From Streptomyces alanosinicus (GTDB lineage Bacteria; Actinomycetota; Actinomycetes; Streptomycetales; Streptomycetaceae): 64,000 nt of DNA. The DNA lies in NCBI RefSeq assembly GCF_014650595.1, contig NZ_BMVG01000008.1, forward strand, positions 248,001 through 312,000. Reading direction: 5' to 3'. A model generated the notes under the pieces. That model was not told the origin of the DNA, made no database searches, and saw nothing but the letters and a program-made list of their open reading frames with translations. Both the position numbers and the translations under genes were made by a program. Below are positions 7,407 through 15,830 of the stretch, piece by piece. Every line of letters begins with the position of its first letter. Within the stretch, counting starts at the first letter, position 1.

Positions 7407-8342
7407 ATGACCTCACCAGCACCCGCCCGGCCCGAAACCGGCTGGCCGCCGCCCCCGTTCCACGCCCCCGCCCCCGCCGAGACGGGCACCGACGGCGTGC
7501 GCCGCCACCACGGGCTGACCTATGCCACCTCGCCCGGCTACCGGCCGCGCCTGCTGGACGTCCATGTACCGCCCGGGGACGGCCCCGTGCCGGCCGTCGT
7601 ATGGATCCACGGCGGCGGCTGGCTGGAGGGCGACCGGCGCTTTCCGCCGCCGACCGTGCCGGTGGAACTGCTGCACGGCGCCGTCCTCGGCGCGGGCCTG
7701 GCCCTCGTCGCCATGGACTACCGGCACAGTCTGGAGGCGCCGTTCCCCGCCCAGCTGCACGATGTGAAGGCCGCCGTCCGCTATGTGCGCCACCACGCCG
7801 CGGACCTCGGCATCGACCCCGAACGGATCGGCGCCTGGGGCGAGTCGGCCGGCGGCCATCTCGCCGCGCTGGCCGGCCTGGTCCGCGCCGACGCGCACGG
7901 AGCCGGCCTCGAAGGGGCGGAGGGCGTACGGGAGGCGGACAGCGGGGTGCGGGCCGTCGTCGACTGGTACGGCGTGTCCGACATCGCGGCGATCCTCGGC
8001 CGGGCGCTGCCGTCGCTGCCGGACGGGGCGTCGTACCCGAACCCCTTCGAGGCCCTGCTCGGCGGACCGGAGAGCGAACGCCACGAGCGGGCGCGTGTCG
8101 CCAGTCCCGTGACCTACGCGGCGGACGGCGGCGCGCCCCCGTTCCTGCTCATCCACGGCCGCGAGGACCAGATCGTCCCCTACGACCAGAGCGAGGCGCT
8201 GGCCCGGGTGCTGAAGGACGCGGGCGGCGAGGTCACGGTGCGGCCCGTCGAGGGGGCCGACCACATCTTCCTGGGCTCCTGCGAGGTGCCGGACATCGTG
8301 GCGCACAGCGTGGAGTTCCTGCACCGGCATCTGACGGCCTGA
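7407..8342 (+). CDS. Alpha/beta hydrolase, HSL/BD-FAE-like carboxylesterase
   Basis: A 311-residue esterase. The oxyanion motif HGGGW is near residue 69, the nucleophile elbow GAWGESAGGH near 145-153, and the acid/His pair is HGREDQIVPYDQSE with GADHIFL near the C-terminus. It has no signal peptide, so the enzyme is cytoplasmic. The start has GGAAGG 6-8 nt upstream. It sits next to a LacI-type sugar regulator and an MFS porter that share palindromic operators with it. Hydrolysis of an imported acylated (for example acetylated) sugar is a reasonable inference, not proof. Confidence 0.9.
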   Translation: MTSPAPARPETGWPPPPFHAPAPAETGTDGVRRHHGLTYATSPGYRPRLLDVHVPPGDGPVPAVVWIHGGGWLEGDRRFPPPTVPVELLHGAVLGAGLALVAMDYRHSLEAPFPAQLHDVKAAVRYVRHHAADLGIDPERIGAWGESAGGHLAALAGLVRADAHGAGLEGAEGVREADSGVRAVVDWYGVSDIAAILGRALPSLPDGASYPNPFEALLGGPESERHERARVASPVTYAADGGAPPFLLIHGREDQIVPYDQSEALARVLKDAGGEVTVRPVEGADHIFLGSCEVPDIVAHSVEFLHRHLTA

Positions 8343-8387
8343 CGCAGGTCACGGCGGGGAGCCCCGTCCCCGGGGGAGGCGTGGCCG

Positions 8388-9398
8388 TCAGGCGGAGGCG
8401 CGGCGGACGAGGACGGGCTCGACCGCGGGCAGGGGTGCGGCGGTGCCGGTCTCGATCAGGTCGTGCAGCGCCGCGGCGACCTGCGCGGCCGACGGTACCG
8501 CCAGCCGGACCGTGGTGAGCGCGGGGCGCTGCAGGGCCGCCGTCACAAGGTCGTCGCAGCCGACGACGGCGACCTCACCGGGCACGTCGACGCCCGCGTC
8601 CCGGAACACACACAGCAGCAGGGACGCGTACTCGTCGTTGTAGGCGAACACACCGTCCAGGCCGCGCTGCGCCCAGCCGCTCGCCAGCCGGGCGGCGGAC
8701 GCGTGCGTGTACTCCATCTCCAGCGGGGTCACCGTCGCCGTCGTACGGGCGGCCACGCTGCGCGCGCCGGCGAGCCGGGGCTCGGCGAAGGCCGACAGAC
8801 CGCGCTCGCCGGGCATGACGACGCCGAGGCGCCGCCGCCCCCGCGCGACGAGGTGTTCGGCGGCGCACACACCCACGCGCCGGTCGTCGAAGAGAACCGT
8901 GTGCACGCCTTCGACGGGCTGCGGCGCGAGCGCCATCAGCGCCCGGACACCGGCGCGCCGCAGCACCTGCGCGCCGGCCGCGCCGAGACTCGTGCCGTCC
9001 AGCGCCAGGACCGCGCCGGGGCGCAGCTCGGCCCAGGCGCGGGCCGCGGCGGCGGGGTCCGTGTACCGCCCGGCGTGCAGGACGGCCGTGTACCCGTACC
9101 GCTCCAGCTCCGTGTGCAGATCGTCGATCCAGCCGCTGACCAGGCGGCCGACGGCGGACACGGCGGCCGGGATCAGCACCAGGTTGTTGCGGCCGGCCCG
9201 CAGGGCGCGGGCCCCCGCGTGCGGCACATAGCCGAGGGTGTCCGCGGCGGCGAGGACTCTCGCCCGGGTGGCCTCGCTCACCCGGTGCGTCTGGGTGTCG
9301 TTCAGCACGAAGGAGACGGTGGCCCGCGAGACGCCCGCCAGCCGCGCCACATCGGCGCTGGTGACGGCCGCGGCCGCGTTCCTCGCCATGATTCCCAT
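8388..9398 (-). CDS. LacI family transcriptional regulator
   Basis: About 336 residues. The N-terminal LacI helix-turn-helix (SADVARLAGVSRATVSFVLN) and hinge region (ATRARVLAAADTLGYVPHAGARALR) are followed by a periplasmic-binding-protein-like sugar domain with the conserved VVGCDDL block. I chose the ATG at 9398 because the longer frame would start inside the operator; ATG 9389 is an alternative. It faces away from the MFS gene across two operator-like repeats and converges with the esterase, so it probably controls both and itself. Confidence 0.93.
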   Translation of the reverse strand: MGIMARNAAAAVTSADVARLAGVSRATVSFVLNDTQTHRVSEATRARVLAAADTLGYVPHAGARALRAGRNNLVLIPAAVSAVGRLVSGWIDDLHTELERYGYTAVLHAGRYTDPAAAARAWAELRPGAVLALDGTSLGAAGAQVLRRAGVRALMALAPQPVEGVHTVLFDDRRVGVCAAEHLVARGRRRLGVVMPGERGLSAFAEPRLAGARSVAARTTATVTPLEMEYTHASAARLASGWAQRGLDGVFAYNDEYASLLLCVFRDAGVDVPGEVAVVGCDDLVTAALQRPALTTVRLAVPSAAQVAAALHDLIETGTAAPLPAVEPVLVRRASA

Positions 9399-9431
9399 CC
9401 GCCGTCGGGTCCTTGTGCAGGTCACCCACAC

Positions 9432-9525
9432 GTTACACGCGTCACCGCCTTGACCGGCGCAGACCCCTGTTCAACCGGGCGAGAGCAGTGCTACACAAGG
9501 ATCCGCCTTCGGTTACTCGTGTAAG
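9432..9525. promoter_or_regulatory. LacI-type operators between lacI and MFS genes
   Basis: GTTACACGCGTCAC (9432-9445) and GTTACTCGTGTAAG (9512-9525) are degenerate copies of the perfect palindrome GTTACACGTGTAAC found before the esterase. A further TAACTCGTG half-site abuts the second. One copy lies next to each divergent start, as expected for a repressor that controls both directions. Confidence 0.55.
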
Positions 9526-9600
9526 TAACTCGTGTTCGGCCCCTCTTCTTCTCCCCCTCCCCTCCCTTCCGCGTCTCCTCCCGTCCTCTCAGGAGTAGCC

Positions 9601-10860
9601 ATGTCCCTGCCGACCGAAGATCTCCGGAGCGACACCGCGGCTGCCGTGCCCGAGCCCCGGCAGCGCGGGCTGATGGCGCTGCTGCTCGTCGCCAACGCGT
9701 CGATGTACGCGGTGTACACGGGGGTCGGGTCCGTACTGCTGCCCACCCAGGTCGCCGCGATCGACCCGCATCACAAGGTGGCGCTGCTGGGCCTGATCGG
9801 CGGTGTCAGCTCGGTGTTCGCGACGGCCTGCAATCCGGTCGCCGGCGCCCTGTCCGACCGTTCGGGGCGCCGCAATCCCTGGGTGCTCGGCGGAGCGCTG
9901 GCCTCGCTGGCCGCTCTCGCCCTCCTGGGCAGCGTGCGCACCGCGCTGCTGGTGGGCATCGCCTGGTGCCTGGTCCAGGCGACCATGAACGTCTATCAGG
10001 CCGCCGTCACCGCCGTCGTGCCCGACCGGATCCCGCCGGCCCGCCGTGGCACGGCCTCCGCCGTGGTGGGTCTCGCCCTGCCGGTGGGCGGCACGCTGGG
10101 CGTCCTCATCGCCTCCAGATGCACCGGCCGGCTCGCCACGGGATACCTGGTGCTGGGGCTCGTGGGCGCCGCGGCCGCCGTCCTGCTGACGGCGCTGTGC
10201 CGGGATGTCCCGCGCACCGGGCGCGGCGCCGCACCCGCTCCGGCGCTGCCCTGGCGCCGGCGGTCGGCGGCCGGCCTGTCCGCGCTGCGCAGCCGCGACT
10301 TCCGCTGGGCCTTCATCGGCCGCGCTCTGATGGTGCTGGGCTACTTCTCGGTCGTCGGCTATCAGCTCTACATCCTCGACGACCACATCTCGCTGCCGAA
10401 GGGACTGCGCGCGGCGGACGCCCTGGCGGTCCTCACGCCGGTGTCGATGGCGGCGATGGCCGTCTCCACACTGGTCGGGGGCCTGCTGTCGGACCGGTGG
10501 AACCGGCGCAAGGTGTTCGTCGGGGTCTCGGCGGCGCTCGCGGGTCTCGTCATGGTGGTGCCCGTGGTCGCGCCGACCTGGCCGGGCATGCTCGTCTTCA
10601 GCGCGCTGAACGGGCTGGCGTTCGGCTGCTTCATGGCCGTGGACACCGCCGTCGTCACGCTCGTGCTCCCCCGCGCGGAGGATGCCGCACGCGATCTGGG
10701 CGTGCTGAACATCGCCAACGCGGGCCCGCAGATCCTCGCGCCGTTCGTCGCCTCGGCCGTGGTGACCGCGCTCGGCGGCTACACCCCGCTGTTCCTGTTC
10801 GGCGGTGCGCTGTCGCTGCTCGGCGCGCTCGCCATCCTGCCCATCCGGGGTGTGCGCTGA
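9601..10860 (+). CDS. MFS transporter, 12 TM
   Basis: A 419-residue major facilitator with about 12 hydrophobic segments. The motif-A-like loop after helix 2 (GALSDRSGRRNPWVLGG) is present, and its second-half counterpart reads GGLLSDRWNRRKVF. AGGAG 5-6 nt upstream fixes the ATG. GPH/MFS sugar porters often carry the DRxGRRNPW signature, so a sugar or sugar-conjugate substrate fits the LacI neighbour. It shares operator-like sequences with the LacI gene and the esterase. Confidence 0.92.
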   Translation: MSLPTEDLRSDTAAAVPEPRQRGLMALLLVANASMYAVYTGVGSVLLPTQVAAIDPHHKVALLGLIGGVSSVFATACNPVAGALSDRSGRRNPWVLGGALASLAALALLGSVRTALLVGIAWCLVQATMNVYQAAVTAVVPDRIPPARRGTASAVVGLALPVGGTLGVLIASRCTGRLATGYLVLGLVGAAAAVLLTALCRDVPRTGRGAAPAPALPWRRRSAAGLSALRSRDFRWAFIGRALMVLGYFSVVGYQLYILDDHISLPKGLRAADALAVLTPVSMAAMAVSTLVGGLLSDRWNRRKVFVGVSAALAGLVMVVPVVAPTWPGMLVFSALNGLAFGCFMAVDTAVVTLVLPRAEDAARDLGVLNIANAGPQILAPFVASAVVTALGGYTPLFLFGGALSLLGALAILPIRGVR

Positions 10861-10938
10861 GCCGCCCCGCCGCCCCGCCGGTCCGGCTGAGTACCCGTAC
10901 TCATGTGCACGCCCCGCCGGCCGGGCAGGGTGGCGGCC

Positions 10939-11541
10939 ATGAACCTCCCCACAGCCCCGCCGGCGTTCGACGCCACCGGCGACCCGCGGCGGCGCGACCG
11001 CGCCGACACGGGTGCGGACATCGGCGCCGGGTGCGGACTGGTCTTCCTCGAACTGGCCGTACTCACCGTCGACTTCGGGCTCTGGTTTCTCTCCGGGTTC
11101 AATCTGGACACGGCGAAGACCGTCGCCTACGACTCGCCCTCGGGCTATCTGACCGCCGCGGCGGGAGTCGGCGCCTTCGCCCTGGTGGCGGCGCTGGTCG
11201 CGGCGCGTGCCCGGGCGTTCGTGACCGTCGTCGGCCAGGTGGTCATGGCCGCCCTGATCATTCTCGTGGTGTCGGCCGCCGCCCTGGGCCCGGGCCACGG
11301 GGACAGGGCGGCCGACACGGGTGGGTACCCCAGCGGGTACTCCGGCGGGTCCTGCTGTCAGCCGGTGGCCAGGGCCTGCAGCCGGCCCTGGTCGCCGTTG
11401 AAGCGGTCGTGGTCCCCGACGGTCTTGCCGGACGAGGTGTACTGCCACATGGTGTACACCGACCAGCCCGCCGGCAGTGTTCCGACGGTCGAGGCGAAGC
11501 GGGCGATCCACAGCGGATTGGTCTTGCCGAAGCCCGCGTAG
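10939..11541 (+). CDS. DUF6234-like small membrane protein with antisense-overlapping tail
   Basis: The first ~135 residues look genuine. A charged N-terminus (RRRDRADTGADIGAG) is followed by three or four hydrophobic helices (GLVFLELAVLTVDFGLWFL, LTAAAGVGAFALVAALVAAR, VVMAALIILVVSAAAL), resembling streptomycete DUF6234 proteins; this family assignment is tentative. The reading frame then runs on for about 60 residues into the 3' end of the convergent GH25 gene, overlapping it by 184 nt. The tail is therefore probably non-native: an ancestral stop near 11350 may have been lost or frameshifted. Confidence 0.55.
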   Translation: MNLPTAPPAFDATGDPRRRDRADTGADIGAGCGLVFLELAVLTVDFGLWFLSGFNLDTAKTVAYDSPSGYLTAAAGVGAFALVAALVAARARAFVTVVGQVVMAALIILVVSAAALGPGHGDRAADTGGYPSGYSGGSCCQPVARACSRPWSPLKRSWSPTVLPDEVYCHMVYTDQPAGSVPTVEAKRAIHSGLVLPKPA

Positions 11542-12209
11542 TTGCCGGTGCAGTCGGTCCACCAGCTGGTCGCGGTGTAGATGACCGCGTCACGGCCGGT
11601 GCGGGACTTGTAGCGGCTCAGGAAGTCCTTGACCCAGTCGACCATGGCGCTCTTGGACTTGCCGTAGCAGCTGTCGCCGTACGGGTTCCACTCGATGTCG
11701 AGCACGCCGGGCAGGGTCTTGGCGTCCTTGGACCAGCCGCCGCCGTGCGCCAGGAAGTAGTCGGCCTGAGTGCTGCCGCTGGACGTGTCCGGGGTCGCGA
11801 AGTGGTACGCGCCGCGGGCCATGCCCACCTTGTACGGGCCGTCGTACTGCTGGGTGAAGGAGGGGTTGGTGTAGGACGTCCCCTCGGTGGCCTTCGTGTA
11901 CGCCCACTTGGTGGCTTCGCCCCAGAGCGTCGACCAGGAGACATTGCCCTGATAGCTGGCGACGTCGACGCCTTCGAGCTGGTTGGCGCGGGTGGGGGGA
12001 CCTGCGTCGGCACCGACGGGCCGGCCGTCGTGGGCGAGGACGCCCATGCCCATGTACGCGCTGCCGTGCCGGGGTACCGGCGGGTTCGACACGGGATGGG
12101 CCGCGGGGCTGGTCAGGGTGAGGAGAAGGCCGGTCAGCACGCCCGTGAGAGCCAGGCGTGCGCGGCCGCACTGGGGGGAGAGAGAGCTTCGCACAAGACC
12201 ATCTGACAT
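11358..12209 (-). CDS. Secreted GH25 lysozyme (muramidase)
   Basis: About 283 residues. An N-terminal signal sequence (ARLALTGVLTGLLLTLTSPAA) precedes a full GH25 barrel. It opens with LEGVDVASYQGNVSW, continues with WAYTKATEGTSYTNP and GAYHFATPD, carries the catalytic DIEW (DxE) motif, and closes with YTMWQYTS...DHDRFNGD. It should cleave the MurNAc-GlcNAc bond of peptidoglycan outside the cell. I chose the ATG at 12209, as earlier in-frame starts add a non-signal-like leader. It probably has its own promoter in the 143-nt spacer after the M1 protease gene. Confidence 0.92.
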   Translation of the reverse strand: MSDGLVRSSLSPQCGRARLALTGVLTGLLLTLTSPAAHPVSNPPVPRHGSAYMGMGVLAHDGRPVGADAGPPTRANQLEGVDVASYQGNVSWSTLWGEATKWAYTKATEGTSYTNPSFTQQYDGPYKVGMARGAYHFATPDTSSGSTQADYFLAHGGGWSKDAKTLPGVLDIEWNPYGDSCYGKSKSAMVDWVKDFLSRYKSRTGRDAVIYTATSWWTDCTGNYAGFGKTNPLWIARFASTVGTLPAGWSVYTMWQYTSSGKTVGDHDRFNGDQGRLQALATG

Positions 12210-12352
12210 GCCGTCGGGCGGTAGCGCACTCCGGGTGCCGCCCAACTGGGCCATCCCGGGCCGTTCTTGGTCCGTATGGGTGGCCCCCGGACGGCGTACG
12301 GGCCGGTCGGGCAGGCGCCCCGGAGGCACCTGGCAGGACCGGCCCGCGCGGA

Positions 12353-14209
12353 TCAGCCGTCGATGCGGTGCTGGGTCCAGAAGGAGGTGAGGTCGGTGCT
12401 CGTGGCGGCCTGGGCGGCGGCCTTGAACTCGGCCGTGGTCGACACGCCGTACCAGTGCGCGCTCGCGTAGTCCTTCAGCAGCTTGGCCATGGCGGTGTCA
12501 CCGAGGACGCGGCGCAGGTCGTGCAGGGCGCACTTGCCGTAGCCGTAGACGACGGTGGAGTAGCGCGAGGAGTGCGCGTCCCAGTAGGCCATGGAGTTGG
12601 TGATCTTCTCGGCGCCGGAGGCCCAGGAGACGCTGTTCCAGCAGTTGGCGCCGGTCTTGCCGAGGGCGAGGTCGGTGGCGTAGTCGGTGAACGCCTCGTC
12701 CAGCCAGGGGCTGTTGTACTCGTCGTCGCCGACGATGCCGTACCACCACTGGTGGCCGGTCTCATGGGTGAGGGCGGTGGTGCTGACCACGTCCAGGACG
12801 AAGCCGGGGTACTCCATGCCGCCGAACCAGTAGTTGTCGTCGATCACGGCGTCCAGTTCGCCGTAGGGGTAGGCGCCGAAGCGGGAGGCGTGGGCGTCCA
12901 CGGCGGTCTTGGCGGTGGAGAGCATGGACTGGGCGCTGGCGGAGCTGATCCCCGAGACGGAGTAGACGTTCACCGGGACTCCGGCCGCGGAGGTCCCGGA
13001 GATCTTGGTGAAGGGTCCGGCGGCCCAGGCGAAGTCACGCACCTTCGACGCCGTCGCCGTCGTCACCGTACGGCCGCCGGCGCCGGGGGTGTCGGTGGAC
13101 GTGCCGGTGGCCGGGACCAGCAGGCCGCTGGGGTGGTCGAGGGTCACCTTGAAGTCGGCGGCCAGGGAGTAGAAGGCCTCGCCGTTGTCCGTGTACGGGT
13201 CCAGGTGCCAGCCGGCGCTGTCGCGGACCGCGAGGACGGGCAGGGCGTTGCCGATGAAGCTGTAGTCGCCGTCGTGGCCGAAGCGGTCGGCGCCGCTGGG
13301 CACGGTGATGCCGAGGTCGAAGCCGATGGTGGCGCTCTGGCCCTGGGCGAGCGGGGCCGGCAGGTCGACCTTGAGCGCGGTGCACGCCACGGTGGGCGAT
13401 TCGGCCGTGCCTCCCGTGACGGCGCTGACGCGGATCGGCATGGCGTCGCAGGTGCCGTGGTAGTTGTCCCACAGCCTGAGGTAGACCTCGTTCAGCGCGG
13501 TGGCGGAGGCGTTGGTGAAGGTGACGCTCTCGTGCCCGGTCCATTCGGTGCCGCTGGTGTCACTGCTGAGGTTCACGGTGTACGAGGGCGCGGCCGGGGT
13601 GCGGGTGTCATCGCCCGGCGGGGGCGTGGTACCGCCGGAGGTGTCGAGTGCGATGTCGTCGAGCACGAAGCTCGTCCGCAGGCTGGAGTCCTCGGTACCG
13701 GTGAAGGAGAGAGTGACGGTCTGCCCCGCGTACGCCGACACGTCGATCGTCTTCCGCATGTACCCGGTGTTCTTGTCCAGGTTCGAGTAGGTGGCCAGTG
13801 TCGTGCTGCCGATCCTGGCCGTGAGCTTGTCGTACGCGAGGGACGAGGTCGTCTCCGTGGTGTCGATGTGCAGCCAGAAGGTGAGGGTGGCCGTGTCGCA
13901 CCCGGCGGGGACGGTGACGCTCTGGCTCAGGGTGTCGGTGTGGGTGCTGCCGACTCCGTCCAGCCAGGCGTAGGAGCTGCCGCCGTGGGCGGTCTGCCCC
14001 GAGCGGCTGGTGATGACGTTGGCGGAGGACGTCGTCCAGGGCGATGTCCCGTTCTCGAAGCCGCCGTTGCCGACGACCTGTGCCGGAGTGCAGGCGGCGG
14101 GTGCCGTGGCCGGGCGGGCCGTGGCGGGCGCTGCGGGGAGTACGAGGGCGGCCGTCGCGGCGACGGCGAGGGCGCCGGCACCGAGGGCCTTGTGGGGAGT
14201 CGATCTCAC
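12353..14209 (-). CDS. Secreted M1-family zinc metalloprotease with N-terminal jelly-roll domain
   Basis: A 618-residue secreted aminopeptidase-like protease. After a signal peptide (to the ATARPATAPA region, ~35) comes a ~150-residue beta-rich module of the carbohydrate-binding/choice-of-anchor type (CTPAQVVGNGGFENGTSPW ... SFVLDDIALDT). A short PPPGDD linker leads to an M1 domain. Zinc and catalytic residues are visible as HETGH near 478-482, with the third ligand Glu 19 residues on (PWLDEAFTDY). GGMEYPG replaces the GAMEN exopeptidase motif. The basic MRSTPHKALGAGALAVAA start fits secretion. Confidence 0.92.
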   Translation of the reverse strand: MRSTPHKALGAGALAVAATAALVLPAAPATARPATAPAACTPAQVVGNGGFENGTSPWTTSSANVITSRSGQTAHGGSSYAWLDGVGSTHTDTLSQSVTVPAGCDTATLTFWLHIDTTETTSSLAYDKLTARIGSTTLATYSNLDKNTGYMRKTIDVSAYAGQTVTLSFTGTEDSSLRTSFVLDDIALDTSGGTTPPPGDDTRTPAAPSYTVNLSSDTSGTEWTGHESVTFTNASATALNEVYLRLWDNYHGTCDAMPIRVSAVTGGTAESPTVACTALKVDLPAPLAQGQSATIGFDLGITVPSGADRFGHDGDYSFIGNALPVLAVRDSAGWHLDPYTDNGEAFYSLAADFKVTLDHPSGLLVPATGTSTDTPGAGGRTVTTATASKVRDFAWAAGPFTKISGTSAAGVPVNVYSVSGISSASAQSMLSTAKTAVDAHASRFGAYPYGELDAVIDDNYWFGGMEYPGFVLDVVSTTALTHETGHQWWYGIVGDDEYNSPWLDEAFTDYATDLALGKTGANCWNSVSWASGAEKITNSMAYWDAHSSRYSTVVYGYGKCALHDLRRVLGDTAMAKLLKDYASAHWYGVSTTAEFKAAAQAATSTDLTSFWTQHRIDG

Positions 14210-14445
14210 ACGCTTCTCCTTTGCGGCGGCCGGGATTCCCGGCCTGCTCGATGGCCGCGGGCCGGTCGGGGTACACCGGGGCGGCCGGGGTGGGGCTTGC
14301 GCGATCGCTGTGCCGGGCGGTGCGCCGCGTCCTCACGGGGTCAGGACGCGGCGCTGCCGGGCTGTCGAGAGAGTGCCAGATTTGACCCGTCCATGCCAGC
14401 AGGCGAGGCGGGTTCTGTGACCGTGCGGGTCAGCCGGTCGGCCGG

Positions 14446-15102
14446 TCAGCTGGTCCGCAGCGTCACGAGGAGCGCCGTCAGCGGGTTGCCCTGCGGGTCC
14501 TGCCAGCCGCGTGCCACATGGCCGTTCGTCCCCTCGGGGCGGGCCGGCGGGTGCTCGGCGACGGGGTGCAGGACGCGGTGGACATGGAGGACCGTGCCAT
14601 GCGGTGCGGGGAGCCGGGTGCCCTCCCGGTCGTCGGCCGGCGCGGGGACGAAGCCGTCGGCGGGGAAGGGCGCGCCGGTGTAGGAGCGGACCACCTCGGG
14701 GTCGGGCGTGTTGTCGATGCTCTGGGCCTGCGCCTGGGCCCGGCCCTCGATCAGCGACAGCAACGCGGCGACCAGTACCGGGTCGTGACAGCCGTCGTAG
14801 GCCCAGCGCTTGCCGAGCACTCCGTGCTCCGTCGTGCCGACGAGGGCGTGCTCCGCGCCCGGCAGCGGTGCGCCGCGGTACGTCAACGGGACGAGGTAGG
14901 CGGTCGGTTCGGGGGTGGAGGTGTCGGTGGCCACCATGAACTCGATGCCGACCTCGCCGTCGGGGTCGTCGAGCCGGAAGCCGCCGGACTTGGTCAGCAC
15001 GGGGGCGCCGGGGCCGCCGCGGTACCAGGGCCGGGTGGGCAGCCAGTCGGTGAGCAGCTCCAGCTTCGTGGGCTTGAGCGTGGTGCGGTGGATGATGGCC
15101 AT
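14446..15102 (-). CDS. Maltokinase N-terminal cap-like domain protein
   Basis: A 218-residue soluble protein starting MAIIHRTTLKPTKLELLTDW. The opening, the RLDDPDGEVGIEFMV strand and the conserved LIGTTEHGVLG-like stretch (ALVGTTEHGVLGKRWAYDGC) resemble the N-terminal cap domain of actinobacterial maltokinases (Mak/Pep2), but no kinase domain follows. Stand-alone cap proteins are frequent in Streptomyces and their role is unknown. GGAGAGG before the ATG fixes the start. It sits 65 nt downstream of the exopolysaccharide operon on the same strand and could be its last cistron. Confidence 0.75.
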   Translation of the reverse strand: MAIIHRTTLKPTKLELLTDWLPTRPWYRGGPGAPVLTKSGGFRLDDPDGEVGIEFMVATDTSTPEPTAYLVPLTYRGAPLPGAEHALVGTTEHGVLGKRWAYDGCHDPVLVAALLSLIEGRAQAQAQSIDNTPDPEVVRSYTGAPFPADGFVPAPADDREGTRLPAPHGTVLHVHRVLHPVAEHPPARPEGTNGHVARGWQDPQGNPLTALLVTLRTS

Positions 15103-15167
15103 GCCGGGGCCTCTCCTGTGCGATGCGAACGGATGATCTCCGCAGCTTCGCACATGGATCGCGCCGG

Positions 15168-15830
15168 TCAGCCGTCCGGCTCGGCCAGTGCCGGGGTCAA
15201 CTCGGCCCAGGGATTGGGTGGTTCGCGCGTCACCGGGCCGCACACCGCCGCGCCGCGCTCGTGCGCGGTGCGTACGGCGAGCGGGACGAGGGCCTCGGGG
15301 ACGCCGTAGACGAGATGGCAGAACCGGTCGGGCGGATGCCGGCCCGTCCAGGCCGGCCGGGTGAACGCGCGCACGTACGTGGACCAGTGGCCCTCGAAGG
15401 TGACGGTCAGATCGGCGAGGCGGGCGTACCCGGGCGCCGGGTGGACGCCCGGGTTGAGTACGACCGTGGCCGCGCCCAGCCGCCGTGCCTCGCGGACCAG
15501 CCGGCGGCAGGCCGGCAGGCCCTGCGGGGTGGCGGTCACCCGGTCCAGGAAGCAGCCGTCGGTCCGGTACCAGGCCTGGTACCGGCGCAGGTCCTCGGTG
15601 ATGCCGGCCCGGTCCCGGACGCCGTAGTCCGTGTCGACGTACCCGAGCAGCCGGGCCCCGGCGGTGTGCAGGGCCCGGGCGGCCGCGGTGAACGCGGGGT
15701 CCGGGGCGGTGCCGGGTCCGCTGGCCGGGTTGAGGACGACCGCGCGGGTACGGGCGGCCGCCGTGATCAGCCGGTGCCAGGCGCCGGGGTCCTCGGCCGG
15801 GTGTACATACAGCGGGATGAGCAGGCTCAT
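15168..15830 (-). CDS. Spherulin-4 family protein (GH135/Sph3-like glycosidase)
   Basis: A 220-residue TIM-barrel protein with spherulin-4 signatures: LLIPLYVHP, VVLNPASGPG, GYVDTDYG, CFLD, VVLNPG and TVTFEGHW. The Asp/Asn/Glu positions characteristic of the GH135 enzyme Sph3 appear as D96, N126 and E146. GH135 enzymes hydrolyse N-acetylgalactosamine-rich exopolysaccharide and are needed for its synthesis in Aspergillus. There is no signal peptide, so this copy is predicted cytoplasmic, unlike typical Sph3. The start codon overlaps the epimerase stop (ATGA), which shows translational coupling. Confidence 0.85.
   Translation of the reverse strand: MSLLIPLYVHPAEDPGAWHRLITAAARTRAVVLNPASGPGTAPDPAFTAAARALHTAGARLLGYVDTDYGVRDRAGITEDLRRYQAWYRTDGCFLDRVTATPQGLPACRRLVREARRLGAATVVLNPGVHPAPGYARLADLTVTFEGHWSTYVRAFTRPAWTGRHPPDRFCHLVYGVPEALVPLAVRTAHERGAAVCGPVTREPPNPWAELTPALAEPDG

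Noticed and set aside
14446..15102. Complete maltokinase
   Set aside because: Only the N-terminal cap-like part is present; no phosphotransferase motifs follow in any frame.
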